From: Roseibaca sp. Y0-43
Lineage (GTDB): Bacteria; Pseudomonadota; Alphaproteobacteria; Rhodobacterales; Rhodobacteraceae
Assembly: GCF_020667835.1 (NCBI RefSeq)
Contig: NZ_JAFMPR010000009.1
Coordinates: 56,649 to 120,648 of the forward strand
Direction of reading: 5' to 3'
Length of the DNA stretch: 64,000 nucleotides
Shown here: one piece after another, positions 45,575-54,164 of the stretch
How the letters are laid out: each line of letters opens with the position of its first letter
Position numbering within the stretch: position 1 is the first letter of the stretch
Notes under the pieces: generated by a model
Told to the model about the DNA's origin: nothing
The model's input: only the letters and a program-made list of their open reading frames with translations
The model's database searches: none
Translations under genes and position numbers: made by a program

Positions 45575-46921
45575 CTATCTGTCAGCCGCGCCAGGCAGGT
45601 CGAGGATTGCCGTCAAACCCGACCCGTTCGGGCCGCTTTCCAAACTCAGCGCGCCGCCGCCGGCCTGCGCGATCTCGAACGCGATGGACAGGCCCAAGCC
45701 GGTGCCGGACTCGTCTGCGCGGGCATGGCGGCGCAACAGGGCCGCGCGCTGATCTTCCGCTATGCCGGGGCCGTCATCGCTGATGCCAAGCCGCACGCGC
45801 CCCTGCCCTGCCTCTGCGCCAAGCGTAACGCCCGCGCGCGCGTGACGGGCCGCGTTTTCCAGAAGCGCGCCCATCGCTTCGGCCAGATCGGCCTCATCCA
45901 AGGCCACCGACAGACCGGGCGGAATATTTTGCCGCCAGTGCAGGTCGGCCCCGTCGGGCGTGCGGCGCAGCACCGCGATCAACCGCTCGGCCACCAGCGC
46001 CGGGTCCGCGCGCGCATCACGCGCTTGCACCGCGCGGCGCGCGCGCGCCAGTTCCCGCTCGACCGTGCGCTGCATGGCGCGGGCGGTATCCTCAATCCCT
46101 TCGGCCTGCGCCACCGCGCCCGCAGCGCGCAGGCGCGCGGCCTCGCCCATCAAGGCCTGTAACGGGGTTTTCAGCCCATGCGCCAGATCGGCGGCGCGGG
46201 TGCGGGCGCGCGCCGTTTCCGCGTCGCGCGCGACCAGCAGATCGTCGATTTCCGTGGCCACGGGCCGCAATTCCAGCGGCCAATCCGAGCCCATGCGCCG
46301 CGCCTGCCCGCGGCGCAGCGCGCCAATCCGCGCACCAAGGTCTTGCAGCGGGGCCAGCCCCACCGTCAGCTGCACCCATCCCGCAACGATCAACACCGCC
46401 GCCAAGACAGCCAGATACGGGGCCAGATCGGCCATGAAAGCGCGCTGCGCCGCGACAAGATCGGCACTGTTCATGCCCACTGCCGCACGCAAAGTGCCGC
46501 CGCCCAGCCGCGCGGGCAGCAGGACAGAGCGCTCCATCACCAGAAGCTTTTGACCATCCGGGCCGGGCAGGTCATGCACATGCACCGCCCCGTCGCCAAG
46601 GCGGTCTGAGGGCAAATCCAGCGCCGTGTCCCAAAGCGAGCGCGAGGTCTGCACGCTCTCGCCCTCCTCTATCTGCCAGTAAAGCCCGCCATAGGGCTGC
46701 ACGAAACGCGGATCGGACGGGGCGCGGGCAAGGGTCAAGCCGTCGGCCCCACGCTCCAGCCCCGCGATCACCTGATCAAGCTGGACGGCCATCTCTGCCA
46801 CGGCGCGACGTTCGACATGGGCCGCGAACAGGGCCGCCAGCCCCAACGCGGCCAGCCCCAGCGCGCCAAGGATGGCCACCGCGCCCGCGAGCGCAAGGCG
46901 CAGGCGCAAGCTCAGGGTCAT
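45575..46921 (-). CDS. Sensor histidine kinase (PhoQ/QseC-like)
   Basis: 448 residues: two membrane segments (about 8-30 and 165-185) around a periplasmic sensor, a HAMP-like linker, H-box DLAHGLKTPLQALM near 245 (His phosphorylation site), N-box GALLENAARHA near 355 and G-boxes SDDGPGI and GTGLGLSIAFEI near 388 and 415. It phosphorylates the overlapping response regulator. Four-base overlap with that gene. The signal is unknown; the PepSY neighbours point to an envelope or metal cue. Confidence 0.93.
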   Translation of the reverse strand: MTLSLRLRLALAGAVAILGALGLAALGLAALFAAHVERRAVAEMAVQLDQVIAGLERGADGLTLARAPSDPRFVQPYGGLYWQIEEGESVQTSRSLWDTALDLPSDRLGDGAVHVHDLPGPDGQKLLVMERSVLLPARLGGGTLRAAVGMNSADLVAAQRAFMADLAPYLAVLAAVLIVAGWVQLTVGLAPLQDLGARIGALRRGQARRMGSDWPLELRPVATEIDDLLVARDAETARARTRAADLAHGLKTPLQALMGEAARLRAAGAVAQAEGIEDTARAMQRTVERELARARRAVQARDARADPALVAERLIAVLRRTPDGADLHWRQNIPPGLSVALDEADLAEAMGALLENAARHARAGVTLGAEAGQGRVRLGISDDGPGIAEDQRAALLRRHARADESGTGLGLSIAFEIAQAGGGALSLESGPNGSGLTAILDLPGAADR

Positions 46922-47577
46922 GCCCCCTCCAGGTAGTAGCCAAAGCCGCGCCGCGTGCCGATCACACCGGGGCCAAGCTTGCGGCGCAGACGCGCGATCA
47001 CGGCCTCTAACGCGTTGGCCTCGCGCGCGTCATCGTCACCATACAAGTGTTCCAGCAGTTCCGTCGGCGGCACGGGCCGGTCGCGATGCTGCATCAGGTA
47101 GGCCAGCAGACGGTATTCCAGCGCCGTGACCTGCACCGGCACTCCGCGCAGCGCAACACCCATGCGGTTGGTGTCAAGCGACAGATCGCCCGCCTCTTGC
47201 AAGGCGGCGGCGTGCCCGCCGGCCCGGCGCACGAGCGCGCGGGCACGGGCGACGAGTTCTTCCATGCGGAAGGGCTTGGGCAGGTAGTCATCCGCTCCCG
47301 CCTCGATCCCCTCGACCCGCTCTTGCCATGTGCCGCGCGCGGTCAGCACCAGAACCGGCATGGTGCGGCCATTGGCGCGCCACCGTTTCAGCACCGCCAG
47401 ACCGTCCAGCGCGGGCAGGCCCAGGTCCAGCACGACAAGGTCGAACTCTTCGGTATCCCCCAGAAACCACGCCTCTTCCCCATCGCGGCTATGCTCGACA
47501 CGAAAGCCCGCCGCCGACAGCGCCGCGTGCAGATCTTTCGCGATGCGGGGGTCGTCCTCGACAGCCAGCACGCGCAT
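46918..47577 (-). CDS. OmpR/PhoP-family response regulator
   Basis: 219 residues from ATG 47577: acidic pocket VEDDPR near 6-10, phospho-acceptor Asp in LVVLDLGLPALDG near 51, lysine in LPKPF near 101, and a C-terminal winged helix with ALEAVIARLRRKLG and RRGFGYYLE. The frame is open upstream to 47700, but that would overlap the PepSY gene in full. Tandem 11-base repeats at 47911-47932 suit the binding of this subfamily. Confidence 0.94.
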   Translation of the reverse strand: MRVLAVEDDPRIAKDLHAALSAAGFRVEHSRDGEEAWFLGDTEEFDLVVLDLGLPALDGLAVLKRWRANGRTMPVLVLTARGTWQERVEGIEAGADDYLPKPFRMEELVARARALVRRAGGHAAALQEAGDLSLDTNRMGVALRGVPVQVTALEYRLLAYLMQHRDRPVPPTELLEHLYGDDDAREANALEAVIARLRRKLGPGVIGTRRGFGYYLEGA

Positions 47578-47578
47578 G

Positions 47579-47890
47579 TCAGTCGTCATCCCCGTCGCGC
47601 TCAACCTCCAGCACCATGGCCGTGGCGGCGTCGATTTCGATGTCATACAACTGCCCCTCGGGCGAGACGAGCTCCAACTCATAGACCCAGCGCCCGTCAT
47701 CGCGTTCCAGCTCTATCTCGATCACGCGGCCCGGTTGCACGGCATGGACCGCCGCCAGAATATCCGACAGCGGCAGGATTTCACCGGCATCGAGCGCCCG
47801 GCGCGCGCGGTCATGGTCATCGCGGTCCGCCAGCGCGGGGGCGGCGGCGGCGGCAAGCGACAGAAGCAGGGTTATGGCAAGTCGTTTCAT
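47579..47890 (-). CDS. Secreted PepSY-domain protein, first gene of the two-component operon
   Basis: 103 residues from ATG 47890 (MKRLAITLLLSLAAAAAPALA, signal peptide). The mature part has the PepSY pattern: LPLSDILAAVHAVQPGRVIEIELER, then WVYELELVSPEGQLYDIEIDAATA. PepSY domains are periplasmic inhibitors or sensors. It ends one base from the response regulator start, so the three genes form an operon: PepSY, regulator, kinase. A role in sensing for the kinase is inferred. Confidence 0.88.
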   Translation of the reverse strand: MKRLAITLLLSLAAAAAPALADRDDHDRARRALDAGEILPLSDILAAVHAVQPGRVIEIELERDDGRWVYELELVSPEGQLYDIEIDAATAMVLEVERDGDDD

Positions 47891-47910
47891 GGCCCCAGTC
47901 TGTAGCTTGG

Positions 47911-47932
47911 GCAAGCTGACAGCAAGCTGACA
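47911..47932. promoter_or_regulatory. Tandem 11-bp direct repeat, probable response-regulator site
   Basis: GCAAGCTGACA occurs twice head to tail (47911-47921, 47922-47932), 21 bases upstream of the minus-strand PepSY ATG. An 11-base period is what PhoP/PhoB-type dimers bind. A related GGTCAGG...GGTGTCAGG pair lies just beyond. Confidence 0.6.
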
Positions 47933-48020
47933 ATTCGGGTCAGGCCGGTGTCAGGGCGAATCGTGCACAAGGGGGCATCGGCGGCCAACCCGGCCGTCCT
48001 TGCCATAAAGGAGAGACACC

Positions 48021-48350
48021 ATGAAACGCACCATCCTGTTCACCAGCGCAGTTGCCGCAACCGCAACCCTGTTTGCCCTGGGCGCAAGCGCACAGCAGCA
48101 GATGATGACCACAGACGCCCCGCGCCTGAGCATTGCCGAAATCGCCACCAAGCTGGAATCGCAGGGCTACACCGTTCTGGAAATCGAGCTGGAACGCGGC
48201 CGCTACGATGTCGAGATGATCGACGCCAATGGCATGAAGGTCGAAGCCTATCTGAACCCGACCACCGGCGACGTGCTGCCCTATCGCGGCGATGACGATG
48301 ACCGCCGGGGCCGGTATGATGACGACCGTCGCGACCGCTACGACGACTGA
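48021..48350 (+). CDS. Secreted PepSY-like protein with an acidic/basic repeat tail
   Basis: 109 residues: signal peptide cleaved near GASAQQQ (residue 24), a PepSY-like half-domain (LSIAEIATKLESQGYTVLEI, then RYDVEMIDANGMKVEAYLNP), and a charged tail of DDDRRGRYDDDRRDRYDD. The tail of alternating Asp and Arg is unusual. It diverges from the PepSY-regulator-kinase operon and is probably controlled by the same repeats. Confidence 0.87.
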   Translation: MKRTILFTSAVAATATLFALGASAQQQMMTTDAPRLSIAEIATKLESQGYTVLEIELERGRYDVEMIDANGMKVEAYLNPTTGDVLPYRGDDDDRRGRYDDDRRDRYDD

Positions 48351-48482
48351 TCCCGCGCGACCGCAACACGACCTGACCCGGAGTTTCGCTGGCTCCGGGT
48401 TTCGTCATCGGGCAAGGCCGCGCGCCCTGCTCGAGCTTTCACACCGCAAAGGCGCTGCCAATGGCTATTTCCCTGAAATTCG

Positions 48483-48528
48483 TGGTGCCGCTGAAGGGAC
48501 TCGAACCCCCGACCCCATCATTACGAAT
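48483..48528 (-). repeat. 3' fragment of tRNA-Thr(CGU): attachment site at the island edge
   Basis: On the minus strand the fragment runs from ATTCGTAATGATGGGG through the T arm GTCGGGGGTTCGAGTCCC to CAGCGGC-A-CCA, i.e. from the anticodon CGT to the 3' end of a tRNA-Thr. The matching 5' half (acceptor GCCGCTG and D arm) is absent upstream. A broken tRNA 3' end like this is the usual footprint left where an element integrated into the tRNA gene; the intact tRNA should lie at the other end of the island. Confidence 0.8.
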
Positions 48529-48612
48529 TTTGCCGTCCACGACTTGGACGTGACCTGACAATACCCGCCAGAGCCGTATAACCCACTGCATTTAAAGAAA
48601 TATTTTCAATAG

Positions 48613-48647
48613 CGTTCTTGGGCGGTACCGGACCTAGCCCGAGAACG
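48613..48647. repeat. Inverted repeat near the island edge
   Basis: CGTTCTTGGGC (48613-48623) and GCCCGAGAACG (48637-48647), 11 bases with one G-U. It may be the sbcC terminator or part of the attachment region. Confidence 0.45.
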
Positions 48648-48660
48648 TTTGACGTACATT

Positions 48661-48682
48661 CCCTACTAATCCCCTACTAATC
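48661..48682. repeat. Tandem 11-bp repeat near the tRNA fragment
   Basis: CCCTACTAATC occurs twice head to tail (48661-48671 and 48672-48682), about 135 bases inside the island edge. The place and form suit integrase arm-type sites. The rest of 48351-48763 holds the tRNA fragment and no gene. Confidence 0.5.
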
Positions 48683-48763
48683 GGGCACACACCGCCGCGG
48701 ACGAGGCCGTCCGGCGCGTGAAGAGGCGGCACAGGTTTGTCTTGCGGCAATGCTGGCCATCCG

Positions 48764-51700
48764 TCATCCCAACCCCTTTCTTTCCTCGACCCGGCTACCG
48801 CTCGGCGTCGAACGCACGTAGAAACCTTGCGGAATGGCCTCCTGCACCAGCCCGACATGGGAGATCAGACCCACCGCCCGGCTGCCTTCTGTCAGCGCCG
48901 CAAGAACCTGAATCACCTGGTCCAACGTGCCCGCCCCGTTCTCGGTATCGAGGCTGCCGAAGCCCTCATCGATAAAGATCGTGTCCATCCGGATCTTACC
49001 CGACAGGCTTTCGACCACATCCGCCAGCCCAAGCGCCAGAGCCAGTGCCGCGATAAAGGTCTCGCCCCCGGAAAGGGTCGCCGTCGGGCGCGCCTTGCCG
49101 GTGTTGATGTCGAAGACCTCGATTTCGAGCCCACGCTTGCCGCGCCCGCCAGATGCCTCGAGCCCGCGCGTCAGCCGGTATCGACCACGTGTCATAGGGT
49201 CGAGCCGCATATTCGCCGCCTCGAGAACCTGGTCGAACATTGCACCAATCGCGAAAGTCTCGAGTGTCATCTTGAAGTCGTTCTTGCCGTTGGCCAGCTC
49301 GGCTAGTCCCCGGAGCGGCCCAGTTTCGGACTCAAGCTGCTCGGTTTTGGCCAAGGCCAAAGCCAGCGATTCCTTGAACTTGGTAAGGGACGATACATCC
49401 GTTCTTGCCGCGGAAAGCGCATCGTTGGCGGTGTTCAATACCTGGGTAGCGTTGTCGAGTGCCAGCTGAAGCGGGGCGAGGTCTGGGCGCTCGCGATCCG
49501 CACAGGCAGCCCTGGCGTTCTGCCAAGTCGTGCGCGCCGCGATCAGGCCCTCACGATGATCGGAAACAGTCTTCCGGTCAGCGTCGAGGGTCGAGAAATG
49601 AGCTTTGCAGGCCTCATATCCTGCTTTGTCCAGTCCGACCTCGGCGAGCCGAGCGCCAAAATCAGTTTGCGCCTTTTCCACGCGCTGCGCCTGCGCATCA
49701 CGTGCCCGCTTAGCGGCTTCGAGCTGCTCTTGCGCACGGGTTAGCGCTTCGCTCGCCAGTCTATCACCCTGCGTTGCCAGTTCTAGCGCCTCGGAGAGTT
49801 GACTCTGCTCGCGTTGCAAAGCCTCCCGCCGTGCGACAACCGCCTCAGGTGTACGCAGCCCTTCAGGCAAGGCCTCAACCACTGTATCGCGCTTGGCGCG
49901 AGCCTCGGCTAGTGTCGTCTCAGCCTTTCCTGCGGCTTTGCGCGCCTTAGCCTCGTCAGTCTCAGCCTCGGTCACTTCCCGCTTCAAATCCGCAAGCCGC
50001 CCCGCCATTGCGTCAACATCAATGGCCTCTCCAAGCGCAGCGATGGTGTCTTCCAGCCTAGCGATTTCAGCTTCGAGTTCCGCCAACTTCCGCTCAGGAC
50101 GTTCCTGTTCGTCCAGCGCCCGTTTCTTTTCGTCGAGCCGCGTTCGGCAATTGCCGAGTTCGCTTTCCGCCCGAACCCTCGCTTCGGCTGCGGTTCTTGC
50201 CTGAGCCTGTGCGGTACGAAACGCTTCGGTCAAGCCAGATTGCTCGGGCGTGCCATGGGCCGGGGTAGGATGTTCGTGGGAACCACAGACGGGACAGGGA
50301 GCCCCTTCGGTCAACTTTTCGGCTAGAATGATCGCCTGCGTGCGCGAAAGCCGTGCCTCGGCCTCAGTCAGGGCCACCTCGGCAGCTTGTGCCGCTTCAG
50401 TTTCTGTCGCCAGAACACTCGATGCCTCTTCGACCTTTCGTTCGGCATCGGCGACGGCTCTCTGCGCCTTTGCATGCGCCACCGCCTTGACCTGTTCCCG
50501 GTTTATCTCGGCCAGTTCACCAGTCAGTTTGCCTCGCGCCGCCTCGGTTTTTCGTGCCTGTTCCAGTGCCAGATCGGTCGTATCGCGCCGAGACTGGAGG
50601 CGTTCACGGGCCTCTACAGCCTCGGTCAGCGCCTTCTTAGCTGCAGCTTCTTCCATCGCTGCCGCATCAAACGCTGTCTGTAGCTTCGCTGCCTGCCCGA
50701 CCTGGTTCTCGATCGCCTCTAACCTTGTCAGGTTGGCCTGAACCTGCTGCCGTCGCTCTTCGCCCGACTGCGCATCGATTAGTTTTTGCGCCGCTTGCTT
50801 CTTCACTCCATTGGCGGAGTTAAGCTCTGTCTCAGCGTTGGTAACGGCATCCACCGCAAGTTGATGGTCGTGCTCCGCATTGTGCCAAGCCGTCTCAAGA
50901 TCACGGGCCTGCAAGGCATTGCTGACTGCCTCAACCCGCTTGGCCAGGGCTTCGACCTCACCCGTCTTCGCTTCAAGATCGTCAAGCGCCTGCCGCGCCG
51001 TATCGACGGCAGCAAAAGCCTTCTCGATCTGCTCGCCTTCGGTCAGAGATTTGCGCGCGGCTTCGTTCGCCGCCTCTGCGATCTGCTGAATTCCCTGCTT
51101 CTCCGCGACTTTGGCTTCCGCCGCAGAAATTCCGAGTTCCAGTGCCTCGGCGCTCTCGAAGCTGCGTTCCTCAAGCCGGGCAACATAGAGCGCACGCTGG
51201 TCGCGCAACGCTCGTTCTGCCTCCGAGGCTTCGTCCTTCAGCCGTGCTGCAAGATCGCGATAGATCTTCACGTCAAAGAGATCCCGTAAAATCTCGACCC
51301 GCGCATCGGTCTTTGCGGCTAGGAACGTCTCGAACTTGCCTTGCGGCAAGAGCACGATCTGTCGAAACTGATCTGCACCATAACCCAACAGCGCCTCGAT
51401 ATGTTGCCCGACTAGTGAGACCTTCTTTTCAGCAATGACACGGCCAGACTGGCTCTGACCAAGTGTGTCCACCGGAATCCCGGTGACGTCGAATAGTGAG
51501 GCTTCCGCCGCGTCCTCGGTCGTCCCTTCACCGCGTGCCTTCGGACGTTCCTGCGCCGGACGACGACGGATCAAGTAGGTCTTGGCACCCAGCTCAAAGA
51601 CAAATTCGACTTCGGTGGGCAGATCCGGCGCTGCGTGGTCCGAACGGAGCGAACGTGGTTCCTGATCGGTTCTGGTTGGTGCCCCGAAGAGCGCGAAAGA

Positions 51701-51844
51701 CATCGCCGAAAACAACGTCGACTTCCCAGCCCCTGTCTGGCCGTAGATCCCGAACAGCCCCGTTTCCAGCGCAGAGCGGAAATCCACTACTTCAGTGGTC
51801 GCGAACGGCCCGAAGGCCTGAAGCGATAGGCGAATGGGTCTCAT
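48764..51844 (-). CDS. sbcC: SbcC, Rad50-like ATPase of the SbcCD nuclease
   Basis: 1026 residues: Walker A GQTGAGKST near residue 35-43, two long coiled coils with the zinc hook CPVCGSHEHP near 516-525, ABC signature LSGGETFIAALALALGLADVV near 923 and Walker B IFIDEGFGSLD near 950. SbcCD cuts hairpins and blocked DNA ends. The start overlaps sbcD by four bases. The copy is on an island beside a WYL regulator, so a defence or DNA-processing role specific to this element is possible; whether the genome has a second sbcCD is not visible. Confidence 0.95.
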   Translation of the reverse strand: MRPIRLSLQAFGPFATTEVVDFRSALETGLFGIYGQTGAGKSTLFSAMSFALFGAPTRTDQEPRSLRSDHAAPDLPTEVEFVFELGAKTYLIRRRPAQERPKARGEGTTEDAAEASLFDVTGIPVDTLGQSQSGRVIAEKKVSLVGQHIEALLGYGADQFRQIVLLPQGKFETFLAAKTDARVEILRDLFDVKIYRDLAARLKDEASEAERALRDQRALYVARLEERSFESAEALELGISAAEAKVAEKQGIQQIAEAANEAARKSLTEGEQIEKAFAAVDTARQALDDLEAKTGEVEALAKRVEAVSNALQARDLETAWHNAEHDHQLAVDAVTNAETELNSANGVKKQAAQKLIDAQSGEERRQQVQANLTRLEAIENQVGQAAKLQTAFDAAAMEEAAAKKALTEAVEARERLQSRRDTTDLALEQARKTEAARGKLTGELAEINREQVKAVAHAKAQRAVADAERKVEEASSVLATETEAAQAAEVALTEAEARLSRTQAIILAEKLTEGAPCPVCGSHEHPTPAHGTPEQSGLTEAFRTAQAQARTAAEARVRAESELGNCRTRLDEKKRALDEQERPERKLAELEAEIARLEDTIAALGEAIDVDAMAGRLADLKREVTEAETDEAKARKAAGKAETTLAEARAKRDTVVEALPEGLRTPEAVVARREALQREQSQLSEALELATQGDRLASEALTRAQEQLEAAKRARDAQAQRVEKAQTDFGARLAEVGLDKAGYEACKAHFSTLDADRKTVSDHREGLIAARTTWQNARAACADRERPDLAPLQLALDNATQVLNTANDALSAARTDVSSLTKFKESLALALAKTEQLESETGPLRGLAELANGKNDFKMTLETFAIGAMFDQVLEAANMRLDPMTRGRYRLTRGLEASGGRGKRGLEIEVFDINTGKARPTATLSGGETFIAALALALGLADVVESLSGKIRMDTIFIDEGFGSLDTENGAGTLDQVIQVLAALTEGSRAVGLISHVGLVQEAIPQGFYVRSTPSGSRVEERKGLG

Positions 51845-52977
51845 GTCTGCTCCTCCCCGGAGGCTGCTGCATGGAGCTTGTCCCCTACGATCGCAACTTC
51901 CTCGGCATTGGGCTCCCGGCCACGCACAACCTTTATGAAGTCGTGGATCATCTCGATCGGCGTGGTCGCAGCCCGGCCTGCGCCAAACGCCTTAGCCTCT
52001 GGCGCGCGCGCCTGCCGGGCGTAGGCCAGATGGCAGGCATTGGGGTAGATCGCACGCAGCCGCTTCATCGGATCGATCAGAGGGACCTCATCCGCCAGTA
52101 TGGCCTGGATAAAGTCTTTAGACGGCGTTCCTGCTAAAAGATCGGAGAATGCCCCAGTGAGGGAGCGCACTTGTCGGTTAGGACGGAACGGCACCGTGCG
52201 AATCTCGGCCCCTCCAGCTTTCAGATCGACAACAGTCATGGATTTTTCGCTTCCCGCCTCGTCGAAACCAAACGCGAGAGGTGCGCCGGAGTATCGAATA
52301 TGACGCGCGCCCACGTCCTGCGGCTTATGCAAATGCCCCAGTGCAACGTAATCCGCCCCGTCGAAGACATCGGAGGGAACAGTTTCGATGCTACCGACTC
52401 GCGTTAGGGCGCGCTCTGTCTCGCCGACCGCGCCGCCCGCAACGAAGGCATGGGCCACTACCACCCAACGCGCTCCTTCGGGCACCTGCCCCCTCGCTGC
52501 GGCGATCTGGGCAGCGATGACATCTGCTGGCGCGCTGATACTCTCATCCCCGAACACCTCGCGCGCGGCGTACTCATAGGAAAAGGGCAGCGCGGAAAAC
52601 GCGATCTCGCCATGTTCGTCACGCAGCACAAGCGGAGCTTCTACCGCGTCGGCGATCCCACGCACCAACACTCGCGACGCAGTGGAAAAGACAGACATTG
52701 CCTCGATCCGATCGCCGGAATCGTGGTTGCCCGAGATCATAACTACGGCGGCTTCGCTCTCCTCCGCTACGCGCTTGAGGAAGCGGTTGAACTGCCGGAT
52801 TGACGAATTGGGCGGAGAGGCACGGTCAAAAATGTCTCCTGCGATCACAAGAACATCGGCCCGTTCGACCACTAACGTTTCAAGAATCTGACCGAGGACG
52901 GCCTCGTGATCCTCCTCGAGGCTCAACCCCATAAATTGCCGCCCCAGGTGCAGGTCCGCCGTATGAAGTATGCGCAT
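51841..52977 (-). CDS. sbcD: SbcD, Mre11-like nuclease subunit
   Basis: 378 residues with the metallophosphoesterase motifs DLHLG (8-12), AGDIFDRASPP near 46, ISGNHDSGDR near 82, VVAHAF near 173 and the final GHLHKPQ near 212. It is the nuclease partner of SbcC. The ATG at 52977 lies 17 bases from the palindrome at 52994-53005, so its promoter overlaps that site. Confidence 0.96.
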   Translation of the reverse strand: MRILHTADLHLGRQFMGLSLEEDHEAVLGQILETLVVERADVLVIAGDIFDRASPPNSSIRQFNRFLKRVAEESEAAVVMISGNHDSGDRIEAMSVFSTASRVLVRGIADAVEAPLVLRDEHGEIAFSALPFSYEYAAREVFGDESISAPADVIAAQIAAARGQVPEGARWVVVAHAFVAGGAVGETERALTRVGSIETVPSDVFDGADYVALGHLHKPQDVGARHIRYSGAPLAFGFDEAGSEKSMTVVDLKAGGAEIRTVPFRPNRQVRSLTGAFSDLLAGTPSKDFIQAILADEVPLIDPMKRLRAIYPNACHLAYARQARAPEAKAFGAGRAATTPIEMIHDFIKVVRGREPNAEEVAIVGDKLHAAASGEEQT

Positions 52978-52993
52978 TTGGTCAATCCACTTT

Positions 52994-53005
52994 CTATACG
53001 TATAG
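52994..53005. promoter_or_regulatory. Perfect palindrome between sbcD and the WYL gene
   Basis: CTATACGTATAG, 12 bases, in the 72-base divergent region (sbcD ATG at 52977, WYL ATG at 53050). WYL regulators of the BrxR/CapW type bind inverted repeats in their own promoter, so this is the likely operator. Confidence 0.6.
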
Positions 53006-53049
53006 TAAATGTATGGACTTCCAGCAGGGAGTCAAGTATTGCTTGGCAC

Positions 53050-53841
53050 ATGACTCTGGAAGCCCTCAAACACGCGCAACGTGAGCGAATTTTGTTCCTC
53101 GACCAATGCCTGACCTGGAGAGGTCAGGCGAACCGTCGTGACTTGATGGAACGGTTCGATATCTCGATGGCACAGGCTGCGGTAGACTTTCGAACCTATC
53201 TATCGCTGACAGGTACGCCGCCAGTCTATGATGCCGCTGAGAAGGCCTATTTTTCTAGCGGCGACCATAACCCGTTGACGGATGCTGGCCCGGAGCAAGT
53301 TTTCGAATTGCTCGATCAAGAGACGCCATCGCTGGGCGCGAGCATCCCTCTTCCTAATCGCGTGATGGAACCCACCGTCGTCGCGCAACTCTACCGAGCC
53401 ATGAAGGGCGAACGAGACATCCAGATTACCTACACCTCGATGACGAGCGGTCTCTCCGGACCGCAGTGGATCAGTCCGGTGCGTTTCCATTTCGACGGAG
53501 AGGCAATTTATCTCCGCGCATGGAGCTATAAGCATGAGACCTACCGCGATTATCTCCCGATACGAATAACTAAGCAAACTGAGGCGGCAACGCGGTACCG
53601 GTCGTCTCCCCTACCGGTTGACACGGACTGGCACAAATTTGTGCGCATGTGGATACGTCCGCGTTCAAATCTATCCGATGCACAGGCGCGGGCTGTCCGG
53701 CTGGAGTACGGCTTTGAAGACAGAACGCACATAAAAATTGAAACTCGGAAGGCGCTTGCATTCTATGTCATCAGGCGGTGGCGTCTGAATCAGGAAAAGG
53801 CCCGGCTTGAGTTGGAAACGATTGAAGACGTGGACGTGTGA
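53050..53841 (+). CDS. WYL-domain transcriptional regulator (BrxR/CapW-like)
   Basis: 263 residues from ATG 53050. The N-terminal winged helix has RERILFLDQCLTWRGQANRRDLMERFDIS near residues 10-40 (split by gaps); the WYL domain follows with EPTVVAQLYRAMKGERDIQITYTSM near 113 and FHFDGEAIYLRAWSYKHETYRDYLPIRI near 148-176; a WCX-type end closes it. Known: such proteins repress phage-defence operons until triggered. Here it faces sbcD and probably represses sbcDC and itself. The frame is open to 52906, but that covers the operator. Confidence 0.85.
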   Translation: MTLEALKHAQRERILFLDQCLTWRGQANRRDLMERFDISMAQAAVDFRTYLSLTGTPPVYDAAEKAYFSSGDHNPLTDAGPEQVFELLDQETPSLGASIPLPNRVMEPTVVAQLYRAMKGERDIQITYTSMTSGLSGPQWISPVRFHFDGEAIYLRAWSYKHETYRDYLPIRITKQTEAATRYRSSPLPVDTDWHKFVRMWIRPRSNLSDAQARAVRLEYGFEDRTHIKIETRKALAFYVIRRWRLNQEKARLELETIEDVDV

Positions 53842-54164
53842 TGGCTTGTACGGTCCATATTGGTCGTCCGCTTGGCCTCAGAGGCTGCGATGTGCATAGG
53901 TTCCATTTTGATAACCGCCGGCCGTACAACTTCCTGACTGCGCCAGGCTCTGCAAACCATGTAATCCCTGGCCACCCCACCCCAAGCACGGGCCATTCGC
54001 ACGTGCAGTGGTGGGCCGCTCCCAGGTCACCCTCTCTCACGGGCCATATTGCGCCCAGGTGCGACCAACTCAGAGGCCTGACAAATGGCCGGAAAATGAT
54101 TCATTGCTCCAGGCTGGAAGCACCCTTCATACTCCGAAGACCTCGCCATAGTTGGTATTAGCTA
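53842..54164 (+). other. Gene-free interval before the PLD-helicase gene
   Basis: 323 bases. A 107-codon open frame (53838-54161) looks non-coding: rich in His/Pro/Arg/Trp with no family feature. The interval contains the first copy of a 19-base repeat (53973-53991). No convincing promoter was found. Confidence 0.5.
53973..53991 (+). repeat. 19-bp direct repeat, left copy
   Basis: CACCCCACCCCAAGCACGG. It differs from the copy at 59941-59959 by one base (A for T). The two copies bracket the PLD-helicase, the acidic protein and the hydrolase. Confidence 0.6.

Noticed and set aside
48292..48558. Open frame giving GTRTPDPIIT on the plus strand
   Set aside because: This peptide is the well-known spurious translation of a tRNA 3' end; the DNA is the tRNA-Thr fragment.
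53838..54161. 107-codon open frame between the WYL and helicase genes
   Set aside because: No family feature, odd composition, no ribosome-binding site; it spans the 19-bp repeat.
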